A stretch of 64,000 bases of DNA from Caballeronia ptereochthonis (GTDB taxonomy: Bacteria > Pseudomonadota > Gammaproteobacteria > Burkholderiales > Burkholderiaceae), in the NCBI RefSeq assembly GCF_001545075.1, contig NZ_FCOB02000030.1, positions 27,223-91,222 on the forward strand, read 5' to 3'. Below, one piece after another: positions 51,518-60,256 of this stretch. The notes under the pieces are model-generated. The model searched no databases, was not told the origin of the DNA, and was given only the letters and a program-made list of their open reading frames with translations. The stretch's first letter is position 1. The number at the start of each line of letters is the position of its first letter. The translations under genes were made by a program, and so were the position numbers.

Positions 51518-52414
51518 ATGAACATCTTCATCACGGGCGCGGGCGGTTTCATCGGCGGGTCGATCGCCGCGGGGCTCGCGCGCGACGGGCATCGCGTGCG
51601 CGGACTGATTCGCCGTGCCGAGCAAAGCGACGATCTGAAACGCCTGGGCATCGAACCGGTCATCGGCAGTCTGGACGATGCCGCCCTGCTCGCCGCCGAA
51701 GCCCGCGCGGCCGATGCGGTCATCAACGCCGCCAGCAGCGATCATCGCGGCGCGGTCGAAGCGCTGATCGGCGCGCTCGAAGGCTCGAACAAGCCGTTTC
51801 TGCATACGAGCGGATCGAGCATCGTCGGCGACGCGTCGGGCGGCGAGGCGTCGGACAAGATCTACACGGAGGACGATCTGCCCGAGCCGACGCCCGACAA
51901 GGCGCCGCGCGTCGCGATCGACAATCTCGTGCTTGGCGCCGCCGAACGTGGCGTCCGCTCCGCCGTGCTCTGCAACACGCTGATCTACGGTCACGGGGCG
52001 GTGCCGAATACCGCGAGCGTGCAGCTCCCGCGGCTGGAACGTCAGGCGCGCAAGAGCGGCATCGTGCGGCACGTGGGACGGGGGTTGAACATCTGGTCGA
52101 ACGTGCATATCGACGATGTCGTCGAGATCTATCGCCTTGCGCTCGACAAGTCGCCGGCGGGCACGTTCTATTTCGTCGAGAGCGGCGAAGCGCAGTTCCG
52201 CGACATGACCGCCGCGATGGCGAAGACGCTCCACTTGCGCGGCCCGGAAGACTGGCCGCTCGAGGATGCGATCAGGGAATGGGGTTACGAGATGGCGTCG
52301 TACGGTCTCGGCTCGAACAGCCGCGTGCGAAGCAAGCGCACGCGCGAAATCCTCGGCTGGCGGCCGCTGCGCACGTCGGTCATCGAGTGGATCGAGAAGG
52401 ACATGGTCGCCTGA
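51518..52414 (+). CDS. NAD(P)-dependent epimerase/dehydratase family protein (extended SDR)
   Basis: A 298-residue extended SDR protein. The nucleotide motif is GAGGFIGG at residues 7-14. Later motifs include DAVINAAS, FLHTSGSSIVGDAS and IWSNVHIDDVVEIYRLAL, and the C-terminus reads LGWRPLRTSVIEWIEKDMV. Start at 51518 is preferred because CGGAG lies 7 bases ahead; an ATG at 51512 is too close to it. It would act on a nucleotide sugar or other hydroxy/keto compound in the cytoplasm. Control by the divergent LysR is suggested by the shared dyad. Confidence 0.9.
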   Translation: MNIFITGAGGFIGGSIAAGLARDGHRVRGLIRRAEQSDDLKRLGIEPVIGSLDDAALLAAEARAADAVINAASSDHRGAVEALIGALEGSNKPFLHTSGSSIVGDASGGEASDKIYTEDDLPEPTPDKAPRVAIDNLVLGAAERGVRSAVLCNTLIYGHGAVPNTASVQLPRLERQARKSGIVRHVGRGLNIWSNVHIDDVVEIYRLALDKSPAGTFYFVESGEAQFRDMTAAMAKTLHLRGPEDWPLEDAIREWGYEMASYGLGSNSRVRSKRTREILGWRPLRTSVIEWIEKDMVA

Positions 52415-52486
52415 TCGCATCGCAGACGCGCGGCAAACTGGCTTGACCAATTCGCCGCGCAGGCGCGTCAGGGAACCTGTCTGAGC

Positions 52487-53596
52487 TTACCTGAGCGCGC
52501 TCGCGAACTTCTCGATCGCCGCTTCCGGCATGCCCGACGTGGCCGCCGAATCGCGGATCTGCCTCCACGTCGTCGGATCGATCGCGATGCCGTTGGCCGT
52601 GCGCTCGGCGCGGCGCGCGTCTTCAGGCTCGCCCGGCGCGTGGATCGCGTCGACGCCCTCGGCGCGCGGCGAAGCCTTCATCCATTCGAGGAACGCTTCG
52701 GCCTCCGCCTGCGCGGCGGGCGCATCGAAGGCGTTCGGATCGACGATCACCGAAGTCATGCAGTTGATGATCGCGCTCGACTTCTCCAGCGTGCTTTCAT
52801 GCGTCGTATAGCCGCCCGACAGCGCCCCGCCGAAAATCTCGCACAGCGCGGCAAGTCCCGAGCCTTTGTGCAGGCCGAACGCCGTGAGCGAGCCGAACGG
52901 CTCCTCGTGCATGACCTTCGGCTCGATGGTCGGCTTGCCTTCGTGATCGAGCAGCATGCCCGGCGCGACCTTGACGCCCTTGTTGTACGCGACGCGCGTC
53001 TTGCCGTACGCGATGCCGGCCGTCGCGAAGTCGAGCACGAGCGGGCTCTTGCCTTCGCGCGGGTATGCCGCGCAGAACGGATTCGTGCCGAAGCGCCGGT
53101 CGATGCCGCCGAACGGCGCGACCAGCGGATCGCCCGCCACGTTCACGAAGTGGAACGACACGAGCCCCGCCTTCGCGCACTGCTCCGCCCAATGGCCGAT
53201 GCGCCCGATGTGATGCGCGTTGCGCAAACCGACCGCGCACACGCCGAGCTTTTTCGCGCGCTCGATGCCGTGCTCCATCGCCTCGTAGGCAACGACCTGG
53301 CCGAAGCCCTTGCGTCCGTCGACGGTCAGCACCGCGCCCGCATCGCGGACGATCTCGGCGTGCGTGTTGAGCTTCAGTTGCCCCTCGCCGAGCGACGCGA
53401 CGTAACGCGGGATCATCCCGACGCCGTGCGAATCGTGGCCCGACAGATTCGACATCACGAGATGATCGGCGACCAGTTCCGCCTCGCGCGGCGCGCTGCC
53501 CGCGTGTTCCCAGATCGCGCGGACGTAGGCGTGCAGCGTGTCGGCGGCGATGCGCCGTTCTGCTGGGGAAGGGGTGGGCGTTGGGGATGCATTCAT
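52487..53596 (-). CDS. Ldh family (malate/lactate-type) oxidoreductase
   Basis: A 369-residue NAD(P)-dependent dehydrogenase of the MdH/LdhB (YlbC/Delta1-piperideine-2-carboxylate reductase) family. Motifs include NLSGHDSHGVGMIPRYV, GLRNAHHIGRIGHWAEQC, VNVAGDPLVAPFGGIDRRFGTNPFCAAYP and LVLDFATAGIAYGKTRVA. The conserved His in GHDSHGVG is likely catalytic. It may reduce or oxidise 2-oxoacids, ureidoglycolate or cyclic imino acids. It starts 126 bases downstream of a terminator on the same strand, so it is its own unit. Start region encodes PTPTPSPAE, a Pro/Thr-rich N-terminus. Confidence 0.9.
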   Translation of the reverse strand: MNASPTPTPSPAERRIAADTLHAYVRAIWEHAGSAPREAELVADHLVMSNLSGHDSHGVGMIPRYVASLGEGQLKLNTHAEIVRDAGAVLTVDGRKGFGQVVAYEAMEHGIERAKKLGVCAVGLRNAHHIGRIGHWAEQCAKAGLVSFHFVNVAGDPLVAPFGGIDRRFGTNPFCAAYPREGKSPLVLDFATAGIAYGKTRVAYNKGVKVAPGMLLDHEGKPTIEPKVMHEEPFGSLTAFGLHKGSGLAALCEIFGGALSGGYTTHESTLEKSSAIINCMTSVIVDPNAFDAPAAQAEAEAFLEWMKASPRAEGVDAIHAPGEPEDARRAERTANGIAIDPTTWRQIRDSAATSGMPEAAIEKFASALR

Positions 53597-53727
53597 TGCG
53601 ACACTCGTCTCCTGGTTGATGGCTCGCGCGTTCGTTTTTTCGAGACGCGCGCGGGCCTATCACTTTACAGACGATCAACTGGCCTTACCAGTTTGTTTTT
53701 ACAAAATCGCTGAAAACGGGCGAAAAA

Positions 53728-53748
53728 AAGCCCGGACGAGCCGGGCTT
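53728..53748 (-). terminator. Rho-independent terminator after M20 peptidase gene
   Basis: AAGCCCGG and CCGGGCTT form an 8-base stem with a 5-base loop. On the minus strand it is followed by TTTTTTTCG. It lies 28 bases after the peptidase stop, a standard position. Confidence 0.8.
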
Positions 53749-53775
53749 GCAGATTCCGGTCGATGCGCCCGACGC

Positions 53776-55245
<1,470 letters not shown>

Positions 55246-55343
55246 GAGCGTGTTTCCATTCGAGCAAAATTCCATCATAGACGGGATTTGCCCTCGGCTC
55301 GACCGGCCGCGCGCCGGGCATGCGCGACCGACGTGATTTTTCT

Positions 55344-57845
55344 TCAACGCCCGGTCGAGCTGCCTGCCTCGTCGCGCGTACCCGACACGACCACGCGCGT
55401 CACCGCCGGATCCGAATCGATCGCCTCATCCGTGAATGGAAAGCGCGCCCAGCGCTTCGCCGCGAACGCACGCGTCGCGTCGGCGGAATGCGGGGATGCG
55501 GGATCGTCCGATTCGGAATGCGAGAGCATCGTGTCCGCCTCCACGCCGTTCGCGCCGAACGTGACCACCTGCACGTAGCTGTCGCCCTGGCCGCTCACGT
55601 CCATCGGATAGCCCTTCGCATCGAGCGGGCGCCGCGCGCAGACGATCGTGAAGTAGCCGGCCTCGTCGCAGCCGCCGTACAGGGGCACGCGCGCGCCGCG
55701 GCGCTCCGTGTAGAGAATGTCGCCGCGGCGCGAATCGAGCGCGAAGCCGTTGAGCCTGAGGGCGAGCGCCGCGCCGCCGAGCGCCTGACGCAGATCCTGC
55801 AGCACGGCCGGATTGTCGACGTTGAAACCGGCAGGCGTCGCGAGCGGCTTGTTCGGATCGAAGCCCGACTCGTACAGGCGCTCCGGCGCGATACGCGTCA
55901 CGCGTGCCCAGAACTCGTCCCACAGGTTCGCGCCGCGCGCGTCGGTATCCGCCGTGCCGTTCCATTGACGCAAGACTTCACACGCATCGTGCAGCGCGGA
56001 AAGCGCATCGTTGACGGTGCAGATCGCGTCGAGCAGCGGCTTGCGGAACAGCCGCTCGGACATCGAGCTGGTTTCCAGCACGGCGGATTCGAGCGCCTCG
56101 CGCGTGACGCCGCCGCGTTCACGCTGCAGCCGCGCGGCGAGCAGATGGCCGTAACGCGTGCGCAGCGACTGCTCGGCGCGCGTCGCGCCCGCGATGCGGG
56201 GATAGCCCGACATCGGCGCGTTCGCGTTGGCGAGCCAGTAGCTGTCGTTGAAATTGCCGACGTAATCGCCGCGCACGGTGTTGGGCAACTGATCGACGGG
56301 CAGCGCGCCCGGCTGCATGCTCGCCGGATCGACGCGCCACGCGCACGCGCTCTTCGAGCCGTCGAGAAACGGCGCGCCGGGGACGCGACCCGCGAACGCG
56401 CGGCCCGCCGGCGGCGTGCAAGAATCGGCTAGCGCATCGGGCACGTTCGGGATCGGGCCGATATCCGCGAACCAGACGCGCTCGTCGCCGCGCCCGATCG
56501 CGAAGGTGTTCGCCCAGGGCATCGCCGCGTAGCGTTTCTGGAGCGTCATGAAGTCGACGAGCGAGTGCGCCTGGTTCCACGCGAAGAAGTTCTGAAACGC
56601 GCGCGTGTTGTCGACGTTCACGTCGGCGAGCGCATAGGCGCGCTGCGCGCTCCAGCCGAGGCCTTGCGCCATCGCGGAAAGATCGACGACCGGCCCGAAC
56701 CGCGTGCGGTAGAGCGTGCGCGACACCGACTCGAGCGTGCCGTCCGCGCGGCGCGCACGCACGGTGAGCGGCACGGGCGTCATCGCCTCGCTCTGGCCGT
56801 CGACGAGATAGTGCGTCGGATCGGCGGGATCGAGCGTCAGCTGGAAGATGCCGAAGCGCCGCGCGCTCGACACCGTATGCGTCCACGCGATGTTGTCGTT
56901 GAAGCCGAGCACGATCAGCGGCACGCCGAGAAACGACACGCCCGCGACGTTCACCTGCCCGGGTATCGTCAGTTGCGCCTGATAGAAACGGTCGGGACCG
57001 CGCCAGAACCAGTGCGGATTGCCGAACAGGATGCTGCGCTTGTCGCGCGTGATCGGCGCGCCGAACGCGAGCGCGTTGCTGCCGATGCCGGGGTTCTCGC
57101 CGATGGAAAAGCGCAGCGTGTCGAGCGCCGTCTGCGCTGACTCGGCTGCGGCGGGCGCGGGCGAGTCGCGCTCGCCGCGCGGCGCCGGTGCGGCTGGCTT
57201 CGGTGGATGGGCGATCGCGATCGGCGTCACGAAGCGCGCCGAGCCGCCCGCGAGATTGGCCGCGATCAGCCGCAGATAGATATCGTCCGCGCCGATCCTG
57301 CCGACCCACGGCTTGCCCCGGCACGCGGCATGCGCGCTCGGAAACTTGCCCGCGTCGAGGTCGGCGAGATAGCGGTTGTAGCCATTTGCGAAACCATCGA
57401 TCAGATTGCGCAGCTCGGCGGGCTGCGCGGAGCGGTAGCGAACGACGGCCGCCTGATCGCCGACCATGCGAAAGAAGAAGTCCGCGTCGATGTTGCGCGG
57501 CTGGCCGAAGGTCGCGGCGGCGGGCGGACGCGCGTCCGCCCCGAAGTACTCCGAACGCTCGCCGCGATAGGTGACGAAGGCATCGGCAAGCGTGCACAGG
57601 TTGTCTTCCGCCTGCGCATAGCCGAACCCGAAGCCGAGACCGCCCCAATCGGCCGCGCGAATATGGGGAACGCCGTCCTGCGTGCGGCGGATTTCGGCGC
57701 TCCAGGCGGTCTGCGCGCCAGGGCCGGTCTGATATGCCACGCCCGTCTGGCCGGCCCCGCGCGATGTTTCCGGCGGCACGACGCAGCCGGCCAGCAAGGC
57801 GCTCGCGAGCACCCCGGAGATCGCAAGGCAGACGGAATGGTTCAT
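55344..57845 (-). CDS. Penicillin/acyl-homoserine-lactone acylase family lipoprotein
   Basis: An 833-residue Ntn-hydrolase precursor. The lipoprotein signal ends LLAGC (Cys21). The alpha part is followed by a Pro/Ala-rich linker (residues ~213-240) and the autocleavage site GIG-SNALAFG, where Ser256 becomes the N-terminal nucleophile of the beta chain. Beta-chain motifs include LFGNPHWFWRGPDRFYQAQL, LGFNDNIAWTHTVSSARRFG and GYVGNFNDSYWLAN-like text. Relatives hydrolyse aculeacin, penicillin and N-acyl-homoserine lactones, so quorum quenching or amide hydrolysis in the envelope is possible. It lies 98 bases upstream of the M20 peptidase gene on the same strand. Confidence 0.9.
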   Translation of the reverse strand: MNHSVCLAISGVLASALLAGCVVPPETSRGAGQTGVAYQTGPGAQTAWSAEIRRTQDGVPHIRAADWGGLGFGFGYAQAEDNLCTLADAFVTYRGERSEYFGADARPPAAATFGQPRNIDADFFFRMVGDQAAVVRYRSAQPAELRNLIDGFANGYNRYLADLDAGKFPSAHAACRGKPWVGRIGADDIYLRLIAANLAGGSARFVTPIAIAHPPKPAAPAPRGERDSPAPAAAESAQTALDTLRFSIGENPGIGSNALAFGAPITRDKRSILFGNPHWFWRGPDRFYQAQLTIPGQVNVAGVSFLGVPLIVLGFNDNIAWTHTVSSARRFGIFQLTLDPADPTHYLVDGQSEAMTPVPLTVRARRADGTLESVSRTLYRTRFGPVVDLSAMAQGLGWSAQRAYALADVNVDNTRAFQNFFAWNQAHSLVDFMTLQKRYAAMPWANTFAIGRGDERVWFADIGPIPNVPDALADSCTPPAGRAFAGRVPGAPFLDGSKSACAWRVDPASMQPGALPVDQLPNTVRGDYVGNFNDSYWLANANAPMSGYPRIAGATRAEQSLRTRYGHLLAARLQRERGGVTREALESAVLETSSMSERLFRKPLLDAICTVNDALSALHDACEVLRQWNGTADTDARGANLWDEFWARVTRIAPERLYESGFDPNKPLATPAGFNVDNPAVLQDLRQALGGAALALRLNGFALDSRRGDILYTERRGARVPLYGGCDEAGYFTIVCARRPLDAKGYPMDVSGQGDSYVQVVTFGANGVEADTMLSHSESDDPASPHSADATRAFAAKRWARFPFTDEAIDSDPAVTRVVVSGTRDEAGSSTGR

Positions 57846-57974
57846 CGATAGCGTCCTTCAGTCCGATCGACGTGATGACGGGCCGAACACGTCCCCGCGC
57901 GCAGTATCGCATCGCGCGCGGCGGACGCCCACCAAAATCTGGCTGCTCGCGTTGACGCGGCGAGCCGTTGCACA

Positions 57975-58208
57975 ATGAATCGCAGACAGCGTTTCGATTC
58001 CATGAACGAGTCCCACGATATCGCCGACGTCCCTGCGGACGATCCCCGCCCCACGCCGCCCGAGCGCCCTTTGCCGGGAGACTGCTGCCAGAGCGGCTGC
58101 AACCCGTGCGTCTTCGATCTGTACCAGGAAGCACTCGAACGCTACGAGGCGGAGTTGCGCGCGTGGGAAGCGCGGCATGCGCAGCCATCCGGCAAGCGCG
58201 GCCGGTGA
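57975..58208 (+). CDS. Oxidoreductase-like domain small protein (PF09791-type)
   Basis: A 77-residue cytoplasmic protein with the four-cysteine motif GDCCQSGCNPCVFDLY, typical of the oxidoreductase-like/N-terminal CCxSxCxPCVxDxY domain. The rest is a charged helix (QEALERYEAELRAWEARH). Bacterial copies have no known activity; metal binding through the cysteines is likely. The start is uncertain: ATG 58002 (MNESHDIAD) is an alternative. It is divergent from the acylase gene. Confidence 0.75.
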   Translation: MNRRQRFDSMNESHDIADVPADDPRPTPPERPLPGDCCQSGCNPCVFDLYQEALERYEAELRAWEARHAQPSGKRGR

Positions 58209-58354
58209 GCGCCGCGCGCCGTCGATTCGAGCAGGGAAACGCGCCCGGCGCTATGCTTGTGTCCCCTCTGTCCCTGTCGGCCGGATCGGGCGCGCAGACG
58301 CTTGCTCCGGTCTCATGAAAAGCTGTCGAAACAAACCTCAAGGAGCGCAAACCC

Positions 58355-58864
58355 ATGTCTCTCACGATGTATCGCGCGTCGATTCCGGTCTTCATCCGCG
58401 GACTCGAAGTGTGCGCGGATCTGCTCAAGAAAGGCGCCGCCTTCGCCGATGAAAAAGGCCTCGCCCACGCCGACGTGATCAACGCGCGCCTCGCGCCGGA
58501 CATGCTGCCGCTCGCCGCGCAGATCCAGCGCGCGAGCGACACCGCGAAGCTGTCGGCCGCGCGCCTCGCGGGCGTCGAAGCACCGCGCTTCGAGGACAAC
58601 GAGGACAGCTTCCCGTCGCTGCAGGCGCGCATCGAGAAGACGATCGCGTTTCTGAAGAGCATCGACCGGGCATCGCTCGCCGACAGCGAAACGCGCACGG
58701 TCACGCTGAAGTTTCCGGACTTCTCGCCGTCGTTCTCGGGCGTCGATTATCTGTTCGGCTTCGGGCTGCCGAACTTCTATTTTCATGTCGTCACGACGCA
58801 CGACATCCTGCGCCATCTCGGCGCGCCGGTCGGCAAGCGGGACTATCTCGGTCCGCTCAAATGA
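58355..58864 (+). CDS. DUF1993 domain-containing protein
   Basis: A 169-residue soluble helical protein. The start MSLTMYRASIPVFIRGLEVCADLLKKGAAFADEKG and the end FFSGVDYLFGFGLPNFYFHVVTTHDILRHLGAPVGKRDYL-like sequence are typical of DUF1993 (DinB-like four-helix). Its ATG follows CAAGGAGCGCAAACCC. Members are small proteins of unknown function. It stands alone after a 146-base gap. Confidence 0.88.
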   Translation: MSLTMYRASIPVFIRGLEVCADLLKKGAAFADEKGLAHADVINARLAPDMLPLAAQIQRASDTAKLSAARLAGVEAPRFEDNEDSFPSLQARIEKTIAFLKSIDRASLADSETRTVTLKFPDFSPSFSGVDYLFGFGLPNFYFHVVTTHDILRHLGAPVGKRDYLGPLK

Positions 58865-58954
58865 GCTTGAAATTCCGCTGAGAGCTTGGTCCGGACGGCG
58901 GTGCGGCCGGACCTTCGACGATGGCTACGCTCATCACGCGACGGCTGGGCTGCG

Positions 58955-60256
58955 CTAGCCCTGCCGCGCCGCGATCTGCTTGCGCCAGCCGGCGAGGATG
59001 CGCCGCGCGAGCGCATCGTAGTCGCCGCCGAAGTGATGGTCGCCGGGCAGCTTCACCACTTCGATGCCCGTCTTCGTGAGCGCCGGGCACAGCGTGTCTT
59101 CTTCCTTCTCGCCGTAGATGCATTGCACCATCGACGGCGGCAGCCTGTCCAATTCCGGCCGCACCTTGAGTGCCTTGTCGCTCGCCGGCATGCCGAGCCA
59201 GCCCGTCACGCGGATCTGGAAATCGGCGGCGGGCGAGAAGCCCATCAGCGAGATGTACGACACCTGCGCGCGCGCCGCGTCCGGCAGGCGGTTGTATGCG
59301 AACGGCATCACGTCCGCGCCGAAGGAGTAGCCGACGAGCGCCACGTGGCTCGTATGCCAGCGGGCTTCATACGTGCGGATCACGCGGGCCAGATCGTCGG
59401 CGGTCTGCTGCGGCGTCTTCTCGCCCCAGAAGTAGCGCAGCGAGTCGATGCCGATCACCGACACGCCGTCGCGCTGCAGCGCGAGCGCCATCGTCTTGTC
59501 GAGATCGCGCCAGCCGCCGTCGCCGGAAATCACGATCGCGAGAAGATCGGTCGGCTGCGCCGCGCGCAGCTCGATCAGCGGGAGATCGGAAACGTCGCTC
59601 TCCGTCACGGGCCCGGCCTTCTTCAGATGCGGCGCCGTCATCGCGACGAGCGCATCGGCCTTCGCGCGGCCCGGCTGCATCGCGGCGCGCTCCATGAAGC
59701 CCGGCAAGCCCTTGGCGTGGATGATCGTCGGGTCCGGCGGACACGGGTTGAAGCGCGCATCGAGCTGCGCATCGGGCCCGAGCGACACGGCGCCCGCCAC
59801 GGTGTTATCGGGCGCCTGGCCGAGCGAGCGTTCCGCGAGGATCGCGCCCTGTCCCGCGCCGACGAGAATCGGCGAGAAATAATGGTTCGTCTGCACGGTG
59901 CGTTCGAGCTGATGGCTCATGTTCTCCGCATCGCCGACGAGGTTGTGGCACGACTTCTCGCTCTTGTCGGTCGCGAGCCGCGCGGCATAACGCGGCGTGT
60001 CCACGCCGACGACCATCGCCCCCTTGGCGGCCAGCGCATCGGCGGCCTGCTGGTCGGCCGGGGTCCATCCGCCTTTGTCGGAGAACAGAACGACGAAGCC
60101 GGTCATGTCGCCTGCGGGCTTCGTGAGCGTCACCTGACCGTAACGGCCGCCGGCGATCGACTCGGCGGCATGCGCCATACCAGCCATACCAGACAGGGAA
60201 ATACCACAGACGGCGGCCGCTGCCCGCGCCGCCGCTTTCTTGCCAAAGAATTTCAT
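58955..60256 (-). CDS. acvB: AcvB/VirJ family protein, lysyl-phosphatidylglycerol hydrolase-like
   Basis: A 433-residue exported protein. The signal peptide (MKFFGKKAAARAAAAVCGISLSG...AHAAES) is ~30 residues. Two related halves follow: residues ~40-215 with GAGQGAILAE and residues ~235-433 with LLAIVISGDGGWRDLD and the nucleophile motif VALVGYSFGAD (GxSxG), ending in a HHFGGDY segment with a possible catalytic His. In Agrobacterium AcvB hydrolyses lysyl-phosphatidylglycerol. The start overlaps the mprF stop (ATGA at 60253-60256), so the two act together: one makes and flips the lipid and the other removes lysine. The N-terminal extension to 60415 is rejected. Confidence 0.88.
   Translation of the reverse strand: MKFFGKKAAARAAAAVCGISLSGMAGMAHAAESIAGGRYGQVTLTKPAGDMTGFVVLFSDKGGWTPADQQAADALAAKGAMVVGVDTPRYAARLATDKSEKSCHNLVGDAENMSHQLERTVQTNHYFSPILVGAGQGAILAERSLGQAPDNTVAGAVSLGPDAQLDARFNPCPPDPTIIHAKGLPGFMERAAMQPGRAKADALVAMTAPHLKKAGPVTESDVSDLPLIELRAAQPTDLLAIVISGDGGWRDLDKTMALALQRDGVSVIGIDSLRYFWGEKTPQQTADDLARVIRTYEARWHTSHVALVGYSFGADVMPFAYNRLPDAARAQVSYISLMGFSPAADFQIRVTGWLGMPASDKALKVRPELDRLPPSMVQCIYGEKEEDTLCPALTKTGIEVVKLPGDHHFGGDYDALARRILAGWRKQIAARQG

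Noticed and set aside
58889..58914. Imperfect GGTCCGG/CCGGACC hairpin after the DUF1993 gene
   Set aside because: Stem is short with a long loop and no T tail; not convincing as a terminator.
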